Shown: positions 17,295 to 27,769, numbered from the stretch's first letter. The stretch: DNA of 64,000 nucleotides from Streptococcus canis (GCF_900636575.1 NZ_LR134293.1:1489501-1553500), one strand, 5' to 3'. Notes: generated by a model from the sequence alone, not told the origin. A program made the numbers and translations.

Positions 17295-18563
17295 ATGACT
17301 TATCAAGAGACACTAGATTGGATTCATGGACGAATAACCTTTGGAATTAAACCAGGCTTAGAACGCATGCTCTGGGTACTCAATCAATTAGGTAACCCTC
17401 AGGAGAAGGTCAAGGGAGTTCATGTAGTCGGTACAAATGGAAAAGGTTCCACAGTCAATAATTTACAACATATCTTTACGGCAGCTGGTTATGAGGTGGG
17501 GACCTTTACCTCGCCTTATATTATGGACTTCAAAGAGCGGATAAGTATAAACGGCCGTATGATTTCAGAAGAAGATCTGGTGGCTGCTGCAAGTCGTATT
17601 CGCCCCTTAACAGAGCGTCTGGTTAAAGAGACTGCTTTTGGAGAGGCCACGGAATTTGAAGTGATTACTTTAATCATGTTCCTTTATTTTGGTGAGATGC
17701 ATCCTGTGGATATTGCTATTATTGAAGCAGGTCTTGGCGGCCTTTACGATTCGACCAATGTTTTTCAAGCGATGGTGGTGGTCTGTCCGTCAATTGGCTT
17801 AGACCATCAAGCTATTTTGGGAGAGACCTACGCTGATATTGCCGCCCAAAAGGCTGGTGTTTTAGAAGGGGGAGAGGCCCTTGTTTTTGCCGTTGAAAAT
17901 CCGTCAGCTCGAGAGGTTTTTTTAACAAAAGCTGAGCAGGTTGGTGCCTCAATCTGGGAATGGCAAGAGCAGTTTCAAATGACTGAGACTGCATCTGGTT
18001 ATCGTTTTACTAGTCCTTTAAGAATTATTTCAGATATTCATATCGCTATGCCAGGACAACACCAAGTGTCTAATGCAGCCCTAGCTATTATGACTTCCTT
18101 AATCTTGCAAGACCGCTACCCACAAGTCAATTTAGAGCATATTAAGGAAGGTTTGGCAAACAGCCTGTGGCTAGGTCGTACAGAACTGCTGGCACCAAAT
18201 CTGATGATTGATGGAGCCCATAATAAAGAAAGTGTGGCGGCCTTGGTGTCTGTTTTGAAAACCAAATATCATGATAAAAACATTCACATCCTTTTTAGTG
18301 CTATTGACACCAAACCTATTGCAGATATGTTGGCTGCGCTGGAACACCTAGGTGACTTGCAGGTTACTAGCTTTCATTACCCGAATGCTTATCCGCTGGA
18401 AAAATACCCAGAACAATTTGGCAGGGTTGCTGATTTTAGGGATTTTTTGACCTTGCGTAAACACGCCAAGGCAGATGACTTTTTCGTGATTACAGGTTCA
18501 CTGTATTTTATTTCAGAAGTGAGGCAGTATTGGAAAAATCAGGTAGAGGAAAGCGTTCTTTGA
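17295..18563 (+). CDS. folC: Dihydrofolate / folylpolyglutamate synthase
   Basis: Adds glutamate to dihydropteroate and to folates, using ATP. The P-loop is [12 protein letters not shown] (about residues 45-56); the omega-loop [19 protein letters not shown] and the C-terminal IDGAHNKES motif match the Mur-ligase-like FolC family. From ATG 17295 (six bases behind GAGG) the protein has 422 residues. It heads the operon folC-folE-folP-folB-folK, with the next gene 31 bases downstream. Confidence 0.94.
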   Translation: MTYQETLDWIHGRITFGIKPGLERMLWVLNQLGNPQEKVKGVHVVGTNGKGSTVNNLQHIFTAAGYEVGTFTSPYIMDFKERISINGRMISEEDLVAAASRIRPLTERLVKETAFGEATEFEVITLIMFLYFGEMHPVDIAIIEAGLGGLYDSTNVFQAMVVVCPSIGLDHQAILGETYADIAAQKAGVLEGGEALVFAVENPSAREVFLTKAEQVGASIWEWQEQFQMTETASGYRFTSPLRIISDIHIAMPGQHQVSNAALAIMTSLILQDRYPQVNLEHIKEGLANSLWLGRTELLAPNLMIDGAHNKESVAALVSVLKTKYHDKNIHILFSAIDTKPIADMLAALEHLGDLQVTSFHYPNAYPLEKYPEQFGRVADFRDFLTLRKHAKADDFFVITGSLYFISEVRQYWKNQVEESVL

Positions 18564-18594
18564 ACATGCTAAAAAAGAGAAAAGGGGAAGACTA

Positions 18595-19161
18595 TTGTCT
18601 ATTAATAAGGAAAAAGCAGAAGCAGCCATTTATCAGTTTTTAGAGGCTATTGGAGAAAATCCAAATCGAGAGGGTCTTCTTGACACGCCTAAACGGGTTA
18701 CTAAAATGTATGCAGAGATGTTTGTAGGGCTGGAAAAAGATCCTAAAGAGGAATTTACGGCTGTCTTTACAGAGCATCATGAGGATGTGGTGATTGTCAA
18801 AGACATTAGTTTTTATTCCATGTGCGAACACCACTTAGTTCCCTTTTATGGCAAGGCTCATATCGCTTACTTACCAAGTGATGGTCGAGTCACAGGTTTG
18901 AGTAAATTAGCGCGGGCAGTTGAAGTGGCTAGCAAGCGACCTCAACTTCAAGAGCGCTTGACCTCTCAAATTGCTGATGCTCTAGTAGAGGCTCTTCGTC
19001 CGAAAGGCGTTCTAGTTTTAGTTGAAGCTGAACACATGTGCATGACTATGCGGGGGATAAAAAAACCAGGCAGTAAAACCATTACCACCACTGCCAGAGG
19101 TTTATACAAGGAAAATCGTGCTGAGAGACAAGAAATCATGGCTCTAATGACAAGAGATTAG
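18595..19161 (+). CDS. folE: GTP cyclohydrolase I
   Basis: First enzyme of folate synthesis, opening GTP to dihydroneopterin triphosphate. Zinc ligands are visible in [17 protein letters not shown] (Cys and His) and in the later [26 protein letters not shown] and the C-terminal KTITTTARG are hallmarks of the homodecamer family. It is 188 residues from a TTG start at 18595 behind AAAGGGGAAG; no closer in-frame ATG exists. Second gene of the folate operon, nine bases ahead of folP. Confidence 0.96.
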   Translation: MSINKEKAEAAIYQFLEAIGENPNREGLLDTPKRVTKMYAEMFVGLEKDPKEEFTAVFTEHHEDVVIVKDISFYSMCEHHLVPFYGKAHIAYLPSDGRVTGLSKLARAVEVASKRPQLQERLTSQIADALVEALRPKGVLVLVEAEHMCMTMRGIKKPGSKTITTTARGLYKENRAERQEIMALMTRD

Positions 19162-19169
19162 GAGGACTT

Positions 19170-19970
19170 ATGGAAATTGGAAAGTTTATGATTGAGGGCA
19201 ATGCGGCTATCATGGGGATTTTAAATGTGACCCCAGATTCTTTTTCAGATGGCGGTTCCTACACTACTGTTCAAAAAGCGTTAGATCAAGTTGGACAAAT
19301 GATTACTGATGGGGCTAAAATCATCGACGTTGGAGGAGAATCAACACGTCCCGGTTGCCAATTTGTTAGCGCTGCTGATGAAATTGATCGTGTGGTTCCT
19401 GTAATCAAAGCCATCAAAGAAAAATATGATATTTTGATCAGCATTGATACCTATAAAACTGAAACAGCTCGAGCGGCTTTAGAGGCGGGTGCAGATATTC
19501 TCAACGATGTGTGGGCAGGCTTGTATGACGGGCGAATGCTTGCCCTAGCAGCTGAGTATGATGCCCCTATTATCTTGATGCACAACCAAGACGAAGAAGT
19601 TTATCAAGAGGTGACACAAGATGTTTGTGACTTTCTAAGCAATAGAGCACAAGCGGCCCTTGATGCTGGCGTGCCAAAAAACAACATTTGGATCGATCCA
19701 GGATTTGGTTTTGCCAAGTCTGTTCAACAGAATATGGACTTGCTAAAAGGGCTAGAAAAAGTCTGCCAGCTAGGCTATCCTGTTTTGTTTGGCATTTCGA
19801 GAAAACGTGTCGTAGATGCCTTGTTGGGTGGTAATACCAAAGCTAAAGAGCGAGATGGAGCAACAGCAGCCTTGTCTGCCTATGCTCTAGGAAAAGGCTG
19901 TCAGATTGTACGCGTGCACGATGCCAAGGCTAATCAAGAAATTGTGGCTGTTTTGAGTCAGTTGATGTGA
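19170..19970 (+). CDS. folP: Dihydropteroate synthase
   Basis: Joins p-aminobenzoate to the pterin diphosphate; the target of sulfonamides. TIM-barrel motifs: MGILNVTPDSFSDGG at residues 14-28, IDVGGESTRPG, SIDTYK, DVWAG, IDPGFGFAKS and the C-terminal RVHDAK. Length 266 residues. The ribosome site AGGAGG lies six bases ahead of the ATG. I see no obvious insertion in the pterin or pABA loops of the sort linked to resistance, but allele-level calls need comparison. Confidence 0.95.
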   Translation: MEIGKFMIEGNAAIMGILNVTPDSFSDGGSYTTVQKALDQVGQMITDGAKIIDVGGESTRPGCQFVSAADEIDRVVPVIKAIKEKYDILISIDTYKTETARAALEAGADILNDVWAGLYDGRMLALAAEYDAPIILMHNQDEEVYQEVTQDVCDFLSNRAQAALDAGVPKNNIWIDPGFGFAKSVQQNMDLLKGLEKVCQLGYPVLFGISRKRVVDALLGGNTKAKERDGATAALSAYALGKGCQIVRVHDAKANQEIVAVLSQLM

Positions 19971-19976
19971 GGGTTT

Positions 19977-20336
19977 ATGGATAAAATAATATTAGAAGGC
20001 TGTCGCTTTTATGGTTATCATGGAGCCTTTAAAGAAGAACAGACCCTTGGGCAAATTTTTCTAGTTGATTTAGCATTATCAGTCGATTTACAAGCAGCTT
20101 CTTTGTCAGATCAGTTAACAGATACGGTCCATTACGGTATGGTGTTTGATAGTGTCCGACAGTTAGTGGAAGGGGAAACGTTTATCTTGATTGAACGTTT
20201 AGCAGGTGCGATTTGTGAAAAGCTTTTTAAGGAGTTTCCACCTATTGAAGCCATCAAAGTAGCCATTAAAAAAGAAAATCCACCGATTGCAGGTCACTAC
20301 AAGGCAGTTGGAATTGAATTGGAGAGACAACGATGA
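19977..20336 (+). CDS. folB: Dihydroneopterin aldolase
   Basis: Cleaves dihydroneopterin to 6-hydroxymethyl-dihydropterin and glycolaldehyde. The 119 residues contain the family signatures [19 protein letters not shown] at the N-terminus and the C-terminal [21 protein letters not shown]. The gene follows folP by six bases and overlaps folK by four (ATGA), so the three are translated together. Also called folQ in streptococcal literature. Confidence 0.94.
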   Translation: MDKIILEGCRFYGYHGAFKEEQTLGQIFLVDLALSVDLQAASLSDQLTDTVHYGMVFDSVRQLVEGETFILIERLAGAICEKLFKEFPPIEAIKVAIKKENPPIAGHYKAVGIELERQR

Positions 20337-20833
20337 CCATTGTTTATTTAAGTTTGGGCACCAATATGGGGAATCGAAAAGCTTACTTGCAAAAAGCTAT
20401 TCAGGCTCTGGCTAGCTTACCTCAAACACGGTTGCTTGCCCAATCTTCCATTTATGAAACAGCTGCTTGGGGCAAGACAGATCAGGCTGATTTTCTTAAT
20501 ATGGCATGTCAACTGGATACTCGATTATCTGCTACCGACTTTTTGAAAGAAACGCAAGCTATTGAACAGGCTCTCGGCAGGGTTCGGCATGAAAAATGGG
20601 GACCAAGAACCATTGATATTGACATCTTGTTGTTTGGCAATGAGTCTTACAAGACCAAAGAATTGACTGTTCCTCATCCCTATATGACTGAGCGTGCTTT
20701 TGTTTTAATTCCCTTATTGGAATTGCAGCCAGATTTAAAATTACCTCCTAATCAAAAGTCTTTAAGGGATTGTCTTTCAGCTTTAGACCAATCAGATATT
20801 ACCATATTTTGGGCTAAGCCCACTGAGATTTAA
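20333..20833 (+). CDS. folK: 6-hydroxymethyl-dihydropterin pyrophosphokinase
   Basis: Transfers pyrophosphate from ATP to hydroxymethyl-dihydropterin, making the FolP substrate. Of 166 residues, it shows [15 protein letters not shown] at the N-terminus, [15 protein letters not shown], and the substrate and metal-binding [19 protein letters not shown] with its acidic pair, then [15 protein letters not shown]. Last gene of the folate operon; a terminator follows at 20922. Confidence 0.95.
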   Translation: MTIVYLSLGTNMGNRKAYLQKAIQALASLPQTRLLAQSSIYETAAWGKTDQADFLNMACQLDTRLSATDFLKETQAIEQALGRVRHEKWGPRTIDIDILLFGNESYKTKELTVPHPYMTERAFVLIPLLELQPDLKLPPNQKSLRDCLSALDQSDITIFWAKPTEI

Positions 20834-20911
20834 CTCTTGGTTTAATAAAGAGAAATTCTTCAAGTCAATCCACAAAGTTTTGCCAAAATCATCGTTATTT
20901 TTGTCAAAATT

Positions 20912-20946
20912 TGATATAATAATATCGGCTCTTTGCCGATTTTTTT
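20912..20946 (+). terminator. folK terminator overlapping a promoter-like box
   Basis: ATCGGC, a TCTTT loop and GCCGAT followed by T6 (20924-20946) form an intrinsic terminator. Directly upstream, TGA plus TATAAT (20912-20920) is an extended -10 element, so a transcript for murB could begin inside the hairpin. The two readings compete. Confidence 0.65.
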
Positions 20947-20982
20947 ACGCGTATAAGAAGTGATAAAAGAAAGAAGATAACT

Positions 20983-21870
20983 ATGGTAACTGAACTTCAT
21001 GGGATTGATATTCGAGAAAATGAACTCCTAAAACATTACACCTACACTAAGGTAGGTGGCCCAGCAGATTTCTTGGCTTTTCCTAGAAATCATTACGAGC
21101 TATCACGCATCGTTGCTTATGCCAACAAAGAAAATATGCCTTGGCTTGTTTTGGGAAATGCCAGCAATCTCATTGTGCGAGATGGTGGTATTCGTGGCTT
21201 TGTCATCATGTTTGATAAGTTAAATGCAGTACGCTTAAATGGTTATACCTTAGAAGCCGAAGCTGGTGCCAATCTGATTGAAACAACGAAGATTGCCAAA
21301 TTCCATAGTTTAACAGGGTTTGAATTTGCATGTGGCATTCCTGGAAGCATTGGGGGTGCTGTTTTTATGAATGCTGGTGCTTATGGTGGGGAAATATCAC
21401 ATATTTTCTTATCAGCTAAGGTACTTACCCCAAGTGGAGAAATCAAAACCATTTCAGCTAGGGATATGGCTTTTGGTTACCGTCACTCTGCCATTCAAGA
21501 AACAGGTGACATTGTCATTTCTGCTAAGTTTGCCCTTAAACCGGGTAATTATGATACGATCAGCCAAGAAATGAATCGGTTAAATCACCTTCGTCAACTA
21601 AAACAACCTTTGGAATTCCCATCTTGTGGATCTGTGTTTAAGCGCCCGCCAGGCTATTTTGCCGGTCAATTAATCATGGAAGCTAATCTTAAGGGGCACC
21701 GAATTGGTGGCGTGGAAGTTTCCGAAAAACATGCTGGTTTTATGATTAATGTGGCTGATGGCACTGCACAGGACTATGAAGATCTGATTGCTCATGTCAT
21801 TGAGACTGTTGAAAACCATTCTGGTGTTAGGCTTGAGCCAGAAGTGCGTATTATTGGAGAAAGCCTGTAA
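20983..21870 (+). CDS. murB: UDP-N-acetylenolpyruvoylglucosamine reductase
   Basis: FAD enzyme making UDP-MurNAc for peptidoglycan. The FAD domain shows [32 protein letters not shown] and [20 protein letters not shown]; the substrate domain shows FGYRHSAIQ and [18 protein letters not shown] with the catalytic serine region. The 295-residue length with this pattern is the type II (Gram-positive) form. It precedes potABCD by 45 bases, a linkage known in streptococci. Confidence 0.95.
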   Translation: MVTELHGIDIRENELLKHYTYTKVGGPADFLAFPRNHYELSRIVAYANKENMPWLVLGNASNLIVRDGGIRGFVIMFDKLNAVRLNGYTLEAEAGANLIETTKIAKFHSLTGFEFACGIPGSIGGAVFMNAGAYGGEISHIFLSAKVLTPSGEIKTISARDMAFGYRHSAIQETGDIVISAKFALKPGNYDTISQEMNRLNHLRQLKQPLEFPSCGSVFKRPPGYFAGQLIMEANLKGHRIGGVEVSEKHAGFMINVADGTAQDYEDLIAHVIETVENHSGVRLEPEVRIIGESL

Positions 21871-21915
21871 CATTTATTAAGGATTAAAGAAAGTACCGTG
21901 GAGGATTTATGACAA

Positions 21916-23070
21916 TTGACTAAGCCAATCATCACATTTAACAATGTTTCAAAAACATTTGAGGACAGTGGAACACAAGTCCTAAAGAACATTAATTTTG
22001 ACCTTGAAGAAGGAAAATTTTACACCTTACTTGGTGCCTCTGGTTCTGGCAAATCAACCATCCTAAATATCATGGCTGGACTTTTGGATGCTACCAGTGG
22101 GGATATTTACTTGGATGGCGAACGTATTAATGATTTACCGATTAATAAACGTGATATTCATACCGTTTTCCAGAATTATGCCCTTTTCCCTCATATGACT
22201 GTTTTTGAGAACGTTGCCTTTGCTTTGAAGCTGAAAAAAGTGGACAAGAAAGAGATTGCTAAGCGCGTGAAAGAAACCTTGAAAATGGTTCAGTTGGAAG
22301 GTTACGAAAATCGTTCCATTCAAAAATTATCCGGTGGTCAACGTCAACGTGTGGCTATTGCGCGTGCGATTATCAATCAACCTCGTGTGGTCTTGCTTGA
22401 CGAGCCGCTTTCAGCTCTTGATTTAAAACTCAGAACGGAAATGCAATATGAATTGCGGGAATTGCAACAACGTTTGGGGATTACCTTCGTTTTTGTGACT
22501 CACGATCAAGAAGAAGCATTAGCCATGAGTGATTGGATTTTTGTCATGAACGAAGGGGAAATTGTTCAATCAGGGACACCGGTGGATATTTACGATGAGC
22601 CAATTAACCATTTTGTTGCTAATTTTATTGGAGAATCCAATATTATCAATGGTACCATGATTGAAGACTATCTTGTTTCCTTCAATGGTAAAACGTTTGA
22701 ATCAGTTGACGGTGGGATGCGTCCTAACGAGCCTGTTGAGGTAGTCATTCGACCTGAGGACCTCCAAATCACCTTGCCTGAAGAAGGAAAACTTCAAGTT
22801 AAGGTCGATACCCAATTATTCCGTGGGGTTCACTACGAAATTATTGCCTATGATGAATTAGGTAATGAATGGATGATTCATTCTACCCGCAAAGCTATCG
22901 AGGGAGAAGTCATTGGTTTAGACTTTACGCCTGAAGATATTCATATCATGCGTCTTAATGAAACCGAAGAAGAATTTGATGCCCGTATTGAAGAATACGT
23001 GGAAATGGAAGAGCCTGAAGATGGATTGATTAACGCCATTGAGGAGGAGCGTAATGAAGAAAACCTCTAG
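21916..23070 (+). CDS. potA: Spermidine/putrescine ABC transporter ATPase
   Basis: ATP-binding subunit of the PotABCD polyamine importer. It has Walker [11 protein letters not shown]-loop [10 protein letters not shown], signature LSGGQRQR, Walker [13 protein letters not shown] and H-loop VFVTHDQEE, then a C-terminal TOBE domain (from about residue 280). It is 384 residues from TTG 21916. A four-codon reading frame (ATG 21909 to TAA 21921) sits closer to the GGAGG at 21900 and overlaps this start. It overlaps potB by 17 bases. Confidence 0.94.
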   Translation: MTKPIITFNNVSKTFEDSGTQVLKNINFDLEEGKFYTLLGASGSGKSTILNIMAGLLDATSGDIYLDGERINDLPINKRDIHTVFQNYALFPHMTVFENVAFALKLKKVDKKEIAKRVKETLKMVQLEGYENRSIQKLSGGQRQRVAIARAIINQPRVVLLDEPLSALDLKLRTEMQYELRELQQRLGITFVFVTHDQEEALAMSDWIFVMNEGEIVQSGTPVDIYDEPINHFVANFIGESNIINGTMIEDYLVSFNGKTFESVDGGMRPNEPVEVVIRPEDLQITLPEEGKLQVKVDTQLFRGVHYEIIAYDELGNEWMIHSTRKAIEGEVIGLDFTPEDIHIMRLNETEEEFDARIEEYVEMEEPEDGLINAIEEERNEENL

Positions 23071-23848
23071 TCTTTTTTCGATTCCTTATTTTCTATGGAT
23101 CCTCTTCTTTGTTGTGGCACCAGTTACCCTCCTATTTTACAAGTCCTTTTTTGACATTGAGGGGCATGTGACGCTTGCTAACTATGAAACCTTTTTTAGT
23201 TCTTGGACTTATTTGAGAATGAGTGTCAATTCCATTTTATACGCTGGTATTATCACACTAGTCACTCTCTTGATTTCTTATCCGACGGCTCTCTTTTTAA
23301 CCCGTCTAAAGCACAAGCAGTTGTGGCTTATGCTCATTATTTTGCCAACTTGGGTGAATTTATTGCTAAAGGCCTATGCTTTTATGGGAATTTTTGGTCA
23401 ACAAGGTGGAATTAACAGCTTTTTAACCTTTATGGGCATTGGCCCACAGCAAATTCTTTTCACGGATTTCTCCTTTATTTTTGTAGCCTCTTACATCGAG
23501 CTGCCTTTTATGATTTTACCAATTTTCAACGCTTTGGATGATATTGATCATAATGTTATCAATGCTAGTCGTGACCTAGGAGCCAATGAATTTCAGGCCT
23601 TCTCAAAAGTTATTTTTCCCCTTTCTTTAAATGGGGTTAGGGCAGGTGTTCAGTCGGTCTTTATCCCAAGTTTAAGTCTCTTTATGTTAACCCGTTTGAT
23701 TGGTGGAAACCGCGTTATTACACTTGGTACAGCCATTGAACAACATTTTTTAACAACCCAAAACTGGGGCATGGGGTCAACCATTGGTGTTGTCTTGATC
23801 TTGACTATGGTTGCTATTATGTGGCTCACAAAGGAGAAAAGTAAATGA
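23054..23848 (+). CDS. potB: Spermidine/putrescine ABC transporter permease
   Basis: First membrane subunit of PotABCD, 264 residues with about six spans. The ATG at 23054 lies just behind GAGGAGGAGC; an upstream in-frame start would run further into potA and break the N-terminal membrane pattern. The cytoplasmic coupling loop reads [30 protein letters not shown], the EAA motif that contacts PotA. Its stop overlaps the potC start by four bases. Confidence 0.94.
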   Translation: MKKTSSLFSIPYFLWILFFVVAPVTLLFYKSFFDIEGHVTLANYETFFSSWTYLRMSVNSILYAGIITLVTLLISYPTALFLTRLKHKQLWLMLIILPTWVNLLLKAYAFMGIFGQQGGINSFLTFMGIGPQQILFTDFSFIFVASYIELPFMILPIFNALDDIDHNVINASRDLGANEFQAFSKVIFPLSLNGVRAGVQSVFIPSLSLFMLTRLIGGNRVITLGTAIEQHFLTTQNWGMGSTIGVVLILTMVAIMWLTKEKSK

Positions 23849-24621
23849 AAAAATTTGCCAATCTTTATTTAGCGAGTGTCTTTGCTTTACTCTATATTCC
23901 TATTTTTTATCTGATTTTCTATTCCTTCAACAAAGGTGGGGATATGAATGGTTTTACAGGATTTACCCTTGAGCATTACCAAACCATGTTTGAGGATAAT
24001 CGTCTCATGACGATCTTACTGCAGACTTTTGTTCTTGCTTTTAGTAGTGCTCTACTAGCAACCCTTATTGGAACCTTTGGTGCTATCTTTATCCATCACA
24101 TCAAAGGAAAATACCAAAATGCAATGCTATCAGTCAATAATGTCTTGATGGTATCACCAGATGTCATGATTGGAGCTTCCTTTTTGATTCTTTTCACCTC
24201 GTTGAAGTTTCAGCTGGGCATGTCTTCAGTTTTATTAAGTCATGTTGCCTTTTCGATTCCTATTGTGGTGTTGATGGTCTTACCGCGCTTGAAAGAGATG
24301 AATCAAGACATGGTCAATGCCGCTTATGATTTGGGTGCCAATTATTTTCAAATGCTCAAAGAAGTGATGCTACCATACTTAACACCAGGGATTATTGCGG
24401 GTTATTTCATGGCCTTTACCTATTCTTTGGATGATTTTGCAGTGACTTTCTTTTTGACAGGAAATGGTTTTACTACCCTATCTGTTGAGATTTATTCACG
24501 GGCGCGTCAAGGTATTTCCTTGGATATTAATGCCCTATCAACCATTGTTTTCTTTTTCTCTATCCTTTTAGTGATTGGTTATTATTATATTTCACAGGAG
24601 AAGGAGGAGAAACATGCGTAA
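23845..24621 (+). CDS. potC: Spermidine/putrescine ABC transporter permease
   Basis: Second membrane subunit of the polyamine importer, 258 residues and about six spans. The EAA loop is VNAAYDLGANYFQMLKEVMLPYLTPGIIAG. The N-terminus ([27 protein letters not shown]) is a membrane span. Start and stop overlap potB (4 bases) and potD (8 bases), indicating tight translational coupling. Confidence 0.94.
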   Translation: MKKFANLYLASVFALLYIPIFYLIFYSFNKGGDMNGFTGFTLEHYQTMFEDNRLMTILLQTFVLAFSSALLATLIGTFGAIFIHHIKGKYQNAMLSVNNVLMVSPDVMIGASFLILFTSLKFQLGMSSVLLSHVAFSIPIVVLMVLPRLKEMNQDMVNAAYDLGANYFQMLKEVMLPYLTPGIIAGYFMAFTYSLDDFAVTFFLTGNGFTTLSVEIYSRARQGISLDINALSTIVFFFSILLVIGYYYISQEKEEKHA

Positions 24622-25687
24622 ACTTTATTCATTTCTAGCTGGTATTTTGGGTATTATCGTCATTTTGACCAGTGTGTCTTTTATCTTACAGAAAAAATCA
24701 GGAACTGGTCATCAAGCAGAAAAATTAGTCATTTACAACTGGGGGGATTACATTGACCCAGCTCTGCTCAAAAAATTCACCAAAGAAACGGGCATTGAAG
24801 TACAGTATGAGACTTTCGATTCCAACGAAGCCATGTATACCAAAATTAAACAGGGTGGAACCACTTATGATATTGCTGTTCCTAGTGATTACACCATTGA
24901 TAAGATGATCAAGGAAGATCTCCTTATCAAACTGGATAAATCAAAATTGGTAGGTATGGATAATATTGGTAACGAATTTTTAGGGAAAAGCTTTGATCCG
25001 CACAATGATTATTCTCTGCCTTATTTCTGGGGAACTGTTGGTATCGTTTATAATGACCAGTTAGTAGACAAGGCTCCTTTGCATTGGGAAGACTTGTGGC
25101 GCCCAGAATACAAAAATAGTATTATGCTGATTGATGGGGCCCGTGAAATGCTAGGGGTTGGTTTAACAACCTTTGGTTATAGTGTGAATTCTAAAAATCT
25201 AGGGCAGTTGCAGGCAGCTGAGAGAAAACTGCAGCAGTTGACTCCTAATGTTAAAGCTATTGTAGCAGATGAGATGAAAGGCTACATGATTCAAGGTGAT
25301 GCTGCCATTGGGATTACCTTTTCTGGTGAAGCTAGTGAGATGCTAGATAGCAATGAACATCTTCACTACATCGTGCCTTCAGAAGGGTCTAACCTTTGGT
25401 TTGATAATTTGGTGCTGCCAAAAACCATGAAACACGAAAAAGAAGCTTATGCCTTCTTGAATTTCATCAACCGCCCTGAGAATGCTGCGCAAAATGCTGA
25501 ATATATTGGCTATGCGACACCCAACAAAAAGGCTAAGGCCTTGCTTCCAGAGGAGATAAAAAATGACCCTGCTTTTTATCCGACAGATGATATTGTCAAA
25601 AAATTGGAAGTCTATGACAACTTAGGGTCAAGATGGCTGGGGATTTATAATGATTTGTATCTCCAATTTAAAATGTATCGCAAATAA
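24614..25687 (+). CDS. potD: Spermidine/putrescine-binding protein
   Basis: Extracellular substrate-binding subunit of PotABCD, 357 residues. The ATG at 24614 follows AAGGAGGAGA closely. The N-terminal hydrophobic segment (LYSFLAGILGIIVILTSVSFIL) has no lipobox cysteine, so the protein is probably held by an uncleaved signal anchor, as I recall for streptococcal PotD. LVIYNWGDYIDP is the family's start of the mature domain; SLPYFWGTVGIVYND and the later GDAAIGITFSGEA line the ligand cleft. Confidence 0.94.
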   Translation: MRKLYSFLAGILGIIVILTSVSFILQKKSGTGHQAEKLVIYNWGDYIDPALLKKFTKETGIEVQYETFDSNEAMYTKIKQGGTTYDIAVPSDYTIDKMIKEDLLIKLDKSKLVGMDNIGNEFLGKSFDPHNDYSLPYFWGTVGIVYNDQLVDKAPLHWEDLWRPEYKNSIMLIDGAREMLGVGLTTFGYSVNSKNLGQLQAAERKLQQLTPNVKAIVADEMKGYMIQGDAAIGITFSGEASEMLDSNEHLHYIVPSEGSNLWFDNLVLPKTMKHEKEAYAFLNFINRPENAAQNAEYIGYATPNKKAKALLPEEIKNDPAFYPTDDIVKKLEVYDNLGSRWLGIYNDLYLQFKMYRK

Positions 25688-25693
25688 GTACTC

Positions 25694-25720
25694 AAAAAGG
25701 CTGGTATTTCTAGCCTTTTT
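25694..25720 (+). terminator. pot operon terminator
   Basis: AAAAAGGCT and AGCCTTTTT pair around a nine-base loop, seven bases after the potD stop. Confidence 0.85.
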
Positions 25721-25729
25721 AATGTATTG

Positions 25730-26065
25730 AAAGACGGCATCACCAGTACACGCGATAGGGACGATCAACCTTAGTTTTACTCTGATGAAGTCCTTGAAGC
25801 TGGCAGCTATATTGTTGGTGCAGAGAGCAGTGATTTCCCAAGCCAAATTAATGATGTTCATGCCTTCTCAGGTATGTTTAGGGAAGCGTTGGATTCACGG
25901 GCAAAAATCATTACTGTTGAGATGCTAATTGCTACCGCAAAAGGTATTGCCAGTCTTGTTCCAGATGACGCCTTGAGCACCGCTAATATTTATTTTAGAT
26001 GCCTTCCAAAAAGAGTTCTTGACATTGTTGCTAAAAGCGTCAGCTCTGCAGTGACTGAAGCTTAA
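25730..26065 (+). pseudogene. NAD-malic enzyme remnant (C-terminal part)
   Basis: One frame reads KDG, 11 scrambled residues, a TAG, then FYSDEVLEAGSYIVGAESSDF and onward: HAFSGMFREALDSRAKIITVEM, ATAKGIASLVPDDALSTANI, to a stop at 26065. This aligns without gaps to the C-terminal quarter of malic enzymes (YPDEALEAGAYIVG, FPGIFRGALDARAK, AAKGIASLVPDD). The N-terminal three quarters are missing and the 3' part is otherwise well preserved, so the loss may be recent. No working start remains. A hairpin follows at 26096-26116. Confidence 0.85.
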
Positions 26066-26095
26066 CTAAAACCTTCCTCTAATCCTTTTAAGTAA

Positions 26096-26119
26096 GAGGC
26101 TGGGACAAACAGCCTCTTT
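26096..26119 (+). terminator. Terminator of the malic enzyme remnant
   Basis: GAGGCTG and CAGCCTC pair around GGACAAA, followed by TTT. The AGGCTGGGACA core is common in streptococcal intergenic hairpins. Confidence 0.55.
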
Positions 26120-26226
26120 GTGTGCTTACAGTCTCTTTAGCAGATTAGCCTCGGAAAAAGCACTGGCAACTTAAGCCTGTCTTTGATACAATGATACTAG
26201 TGCATTTAAAAGAAAGAGAGGAAAAG

Positions 26227-27759
26227 ATGGAAAATCACAAAAATGAATTTACCTTTTCAAACAAATCTATCATTGCCTATGTTTGGCGTGGGATTATTGT
26301 TGGGATAATTGCTGGGGTTGTGGTCAGCCTATTTCGGTTAATGATTGAGTTGATGACAGAAGCTGTGATTGAGCGTTATCGTTTGGCTCACCAAAACTTA
26401 TTCATGTTGCTTCCTATAATTGGTATCAGCTTGTTGGCTGTTATTTTTGTCGGCTTTTTGGTCAAATCTGATCCTGATATTAAAGGATCTGGTATTCCCC
26501 ATGTTGAAGGAGAGCTTAAAGGACTTATGTCACCTAATTGGTGGAGTACCCTCTGGAAAAAATTTCTTGGGGGAACCTTAGCCATTTCTATGGGCTTTAT
26601 GCTCGGTCGTGAAGGTCCATCCATCCAACTTGGGGCAATGTCAGCTAAAGGTTTGGCTAAGTTAATCAAGTCTAGCCGTTTGGAAAAACGAGTTCTGATT
26701 GCTAGTGGTGCAGCAGCAGGCTTATCAGCAGCCTTTAACGCTCCAATTGCCGGTTTATTATTTGTTGTAGAGGAGATTTACCATCATTTTTCTCGCTTGA
26801 TTTGGATTACGGCATTAGTTGCTAGTTTGGTTGCTAATTTTATTTCTCTCAATATTTTTGGTCTCAAACCAGTGCTTGCCATGCCAAAAGCCATGCCTTT
26901 TTTGGGGCTCAATCAATATTGGTTATTGTTATTCCTAGGACTTTTTCTCGGTTGTCTAGGGTATTTATATGAAGTGGTGATTCTTGACTTCCACAAGCTT
27001 TACGCTTTTTTAGGGAAATGGCTGCGCTTACCAGCTCATTTTTATGGAATGATTATGGTGGCTATCATTTTACCAATTGGTTATTACCTTCCTCAATTAT
27101 TAGGGGGTGGCCACGGTTTAATTATTGCCTTATCTCACCAGCAGTTACCTTTGTTAACCCTTCTTTTTTATTTTCTAGTTCGCTTTATCGTTAGCATGTT
27201 TAGTTATGGTAGTGGCTTGCCAGGAGGTATTTTCTTACCAATTCTCACACTTGGTGCTTTAGCAGGCCTACTGTTTGGACAAACAGCCCTACAACTAGGT
27301 TTATTAGATCAGCACTTTCTACCTCTTTTCTTGGTTTTGGGAATGGCTGGTTATTTTGCAGCTATTTCCAAAGCACCCTTAACAGGCATGATCTTGGTGA
27401 CTGAAATGGTAGGAGATTTGAAACCACTGATGGCTATAGCCGTAGTGACCTTTATTTCCTATCTCGTGATGGATTTATTGAATGGGCAACCGATTTATGA
27501 GGCTATGCTAGAAAGAATGGCCATTAAACACCCAACAAATTTAGTAGAACCTACCCTGATTGAATTAACAGTCGGAGACAAGATTGCAGGTAAGTATGTC
27601 AGAGAGTTAAAACTACCTGACAATGTCTTAATCACTACACAAATTCACAACAAAAAATCGCAAGTAGTGTCAGGCAACACGCGCCTGTTGTCAGGAGCCA
27701 CTATCTTTTTAGTTGTTAATGAAGCCGACACAGGATTTGTCCGTGACGTATTGATGTAA
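26227..27759 (+). CDS. ClC-family chloride channel or antiporter
   Basis: Membrane protein of 510 residues with the ClC selectivity motifs in order: GSGIPHVEG, GREGPSIQLGA, and SYGSGLPGGIFLPILTLGA (GxFxP). About ten or more hydrophobic segments end near residue 430. The tail (PTLIELTVGDKIAGKYVREL...) resembles a TrkA-C/RCK ligand-binding domain, unlike E. coli EriC, which lacks one. Start ATG 26227 follows GAGAGGAAAAG; an in-frame extension to 26191 overlaps the predicted -10 box (TGA-TACAAT at 26184-26192), so I excluded it. Confidence 0.9.
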   Translation: MENHKNEFTFSNKSIIAYVWRGIIVGIIAGVVVSLFRLMIELMTEAVIERYRLAHQNLFMLLPIIGISLLAVIFVGFLVKSDPDIKGSGIPHVEGELKGLMSPNWWSTLWKKFLGGTLAISMGFMLGREGPSIQLGAMSAKGLAKLIKSSRLEKRVLIASGAAAGLSAAFNAPIAGLLFVVEEIYHHFSRLIWITALVASLVANFISLNIFGLKPVLAMPKAMPFLGLNQYWLLLFLGLFLGCLGYLYEVVILDFHKLYAFLGKWLRLPAHFYGMIMVAIILPIGYYLPQLLGGGHGLIIALSHQQLPLLTLLFYFLVRFIVSMFSYGSGLPGGIFLPILTLGALAGLLFGQTALQLGLLDQHFLPLFLVLGMAGYFAAISKAPLTGMILVTEMVGDLKPLMAIAVVTFISYLVMDLLNGQPIYEAMLERMAIKHPTNLVEPTLIELTVGDKIAGKYVRELKLPDNVLITTQIHNKKSQVVSGNTRLLSGATIFLVVNEADTGFVRDVLM

Positions 27760-27769
27760 GGTGATAACA

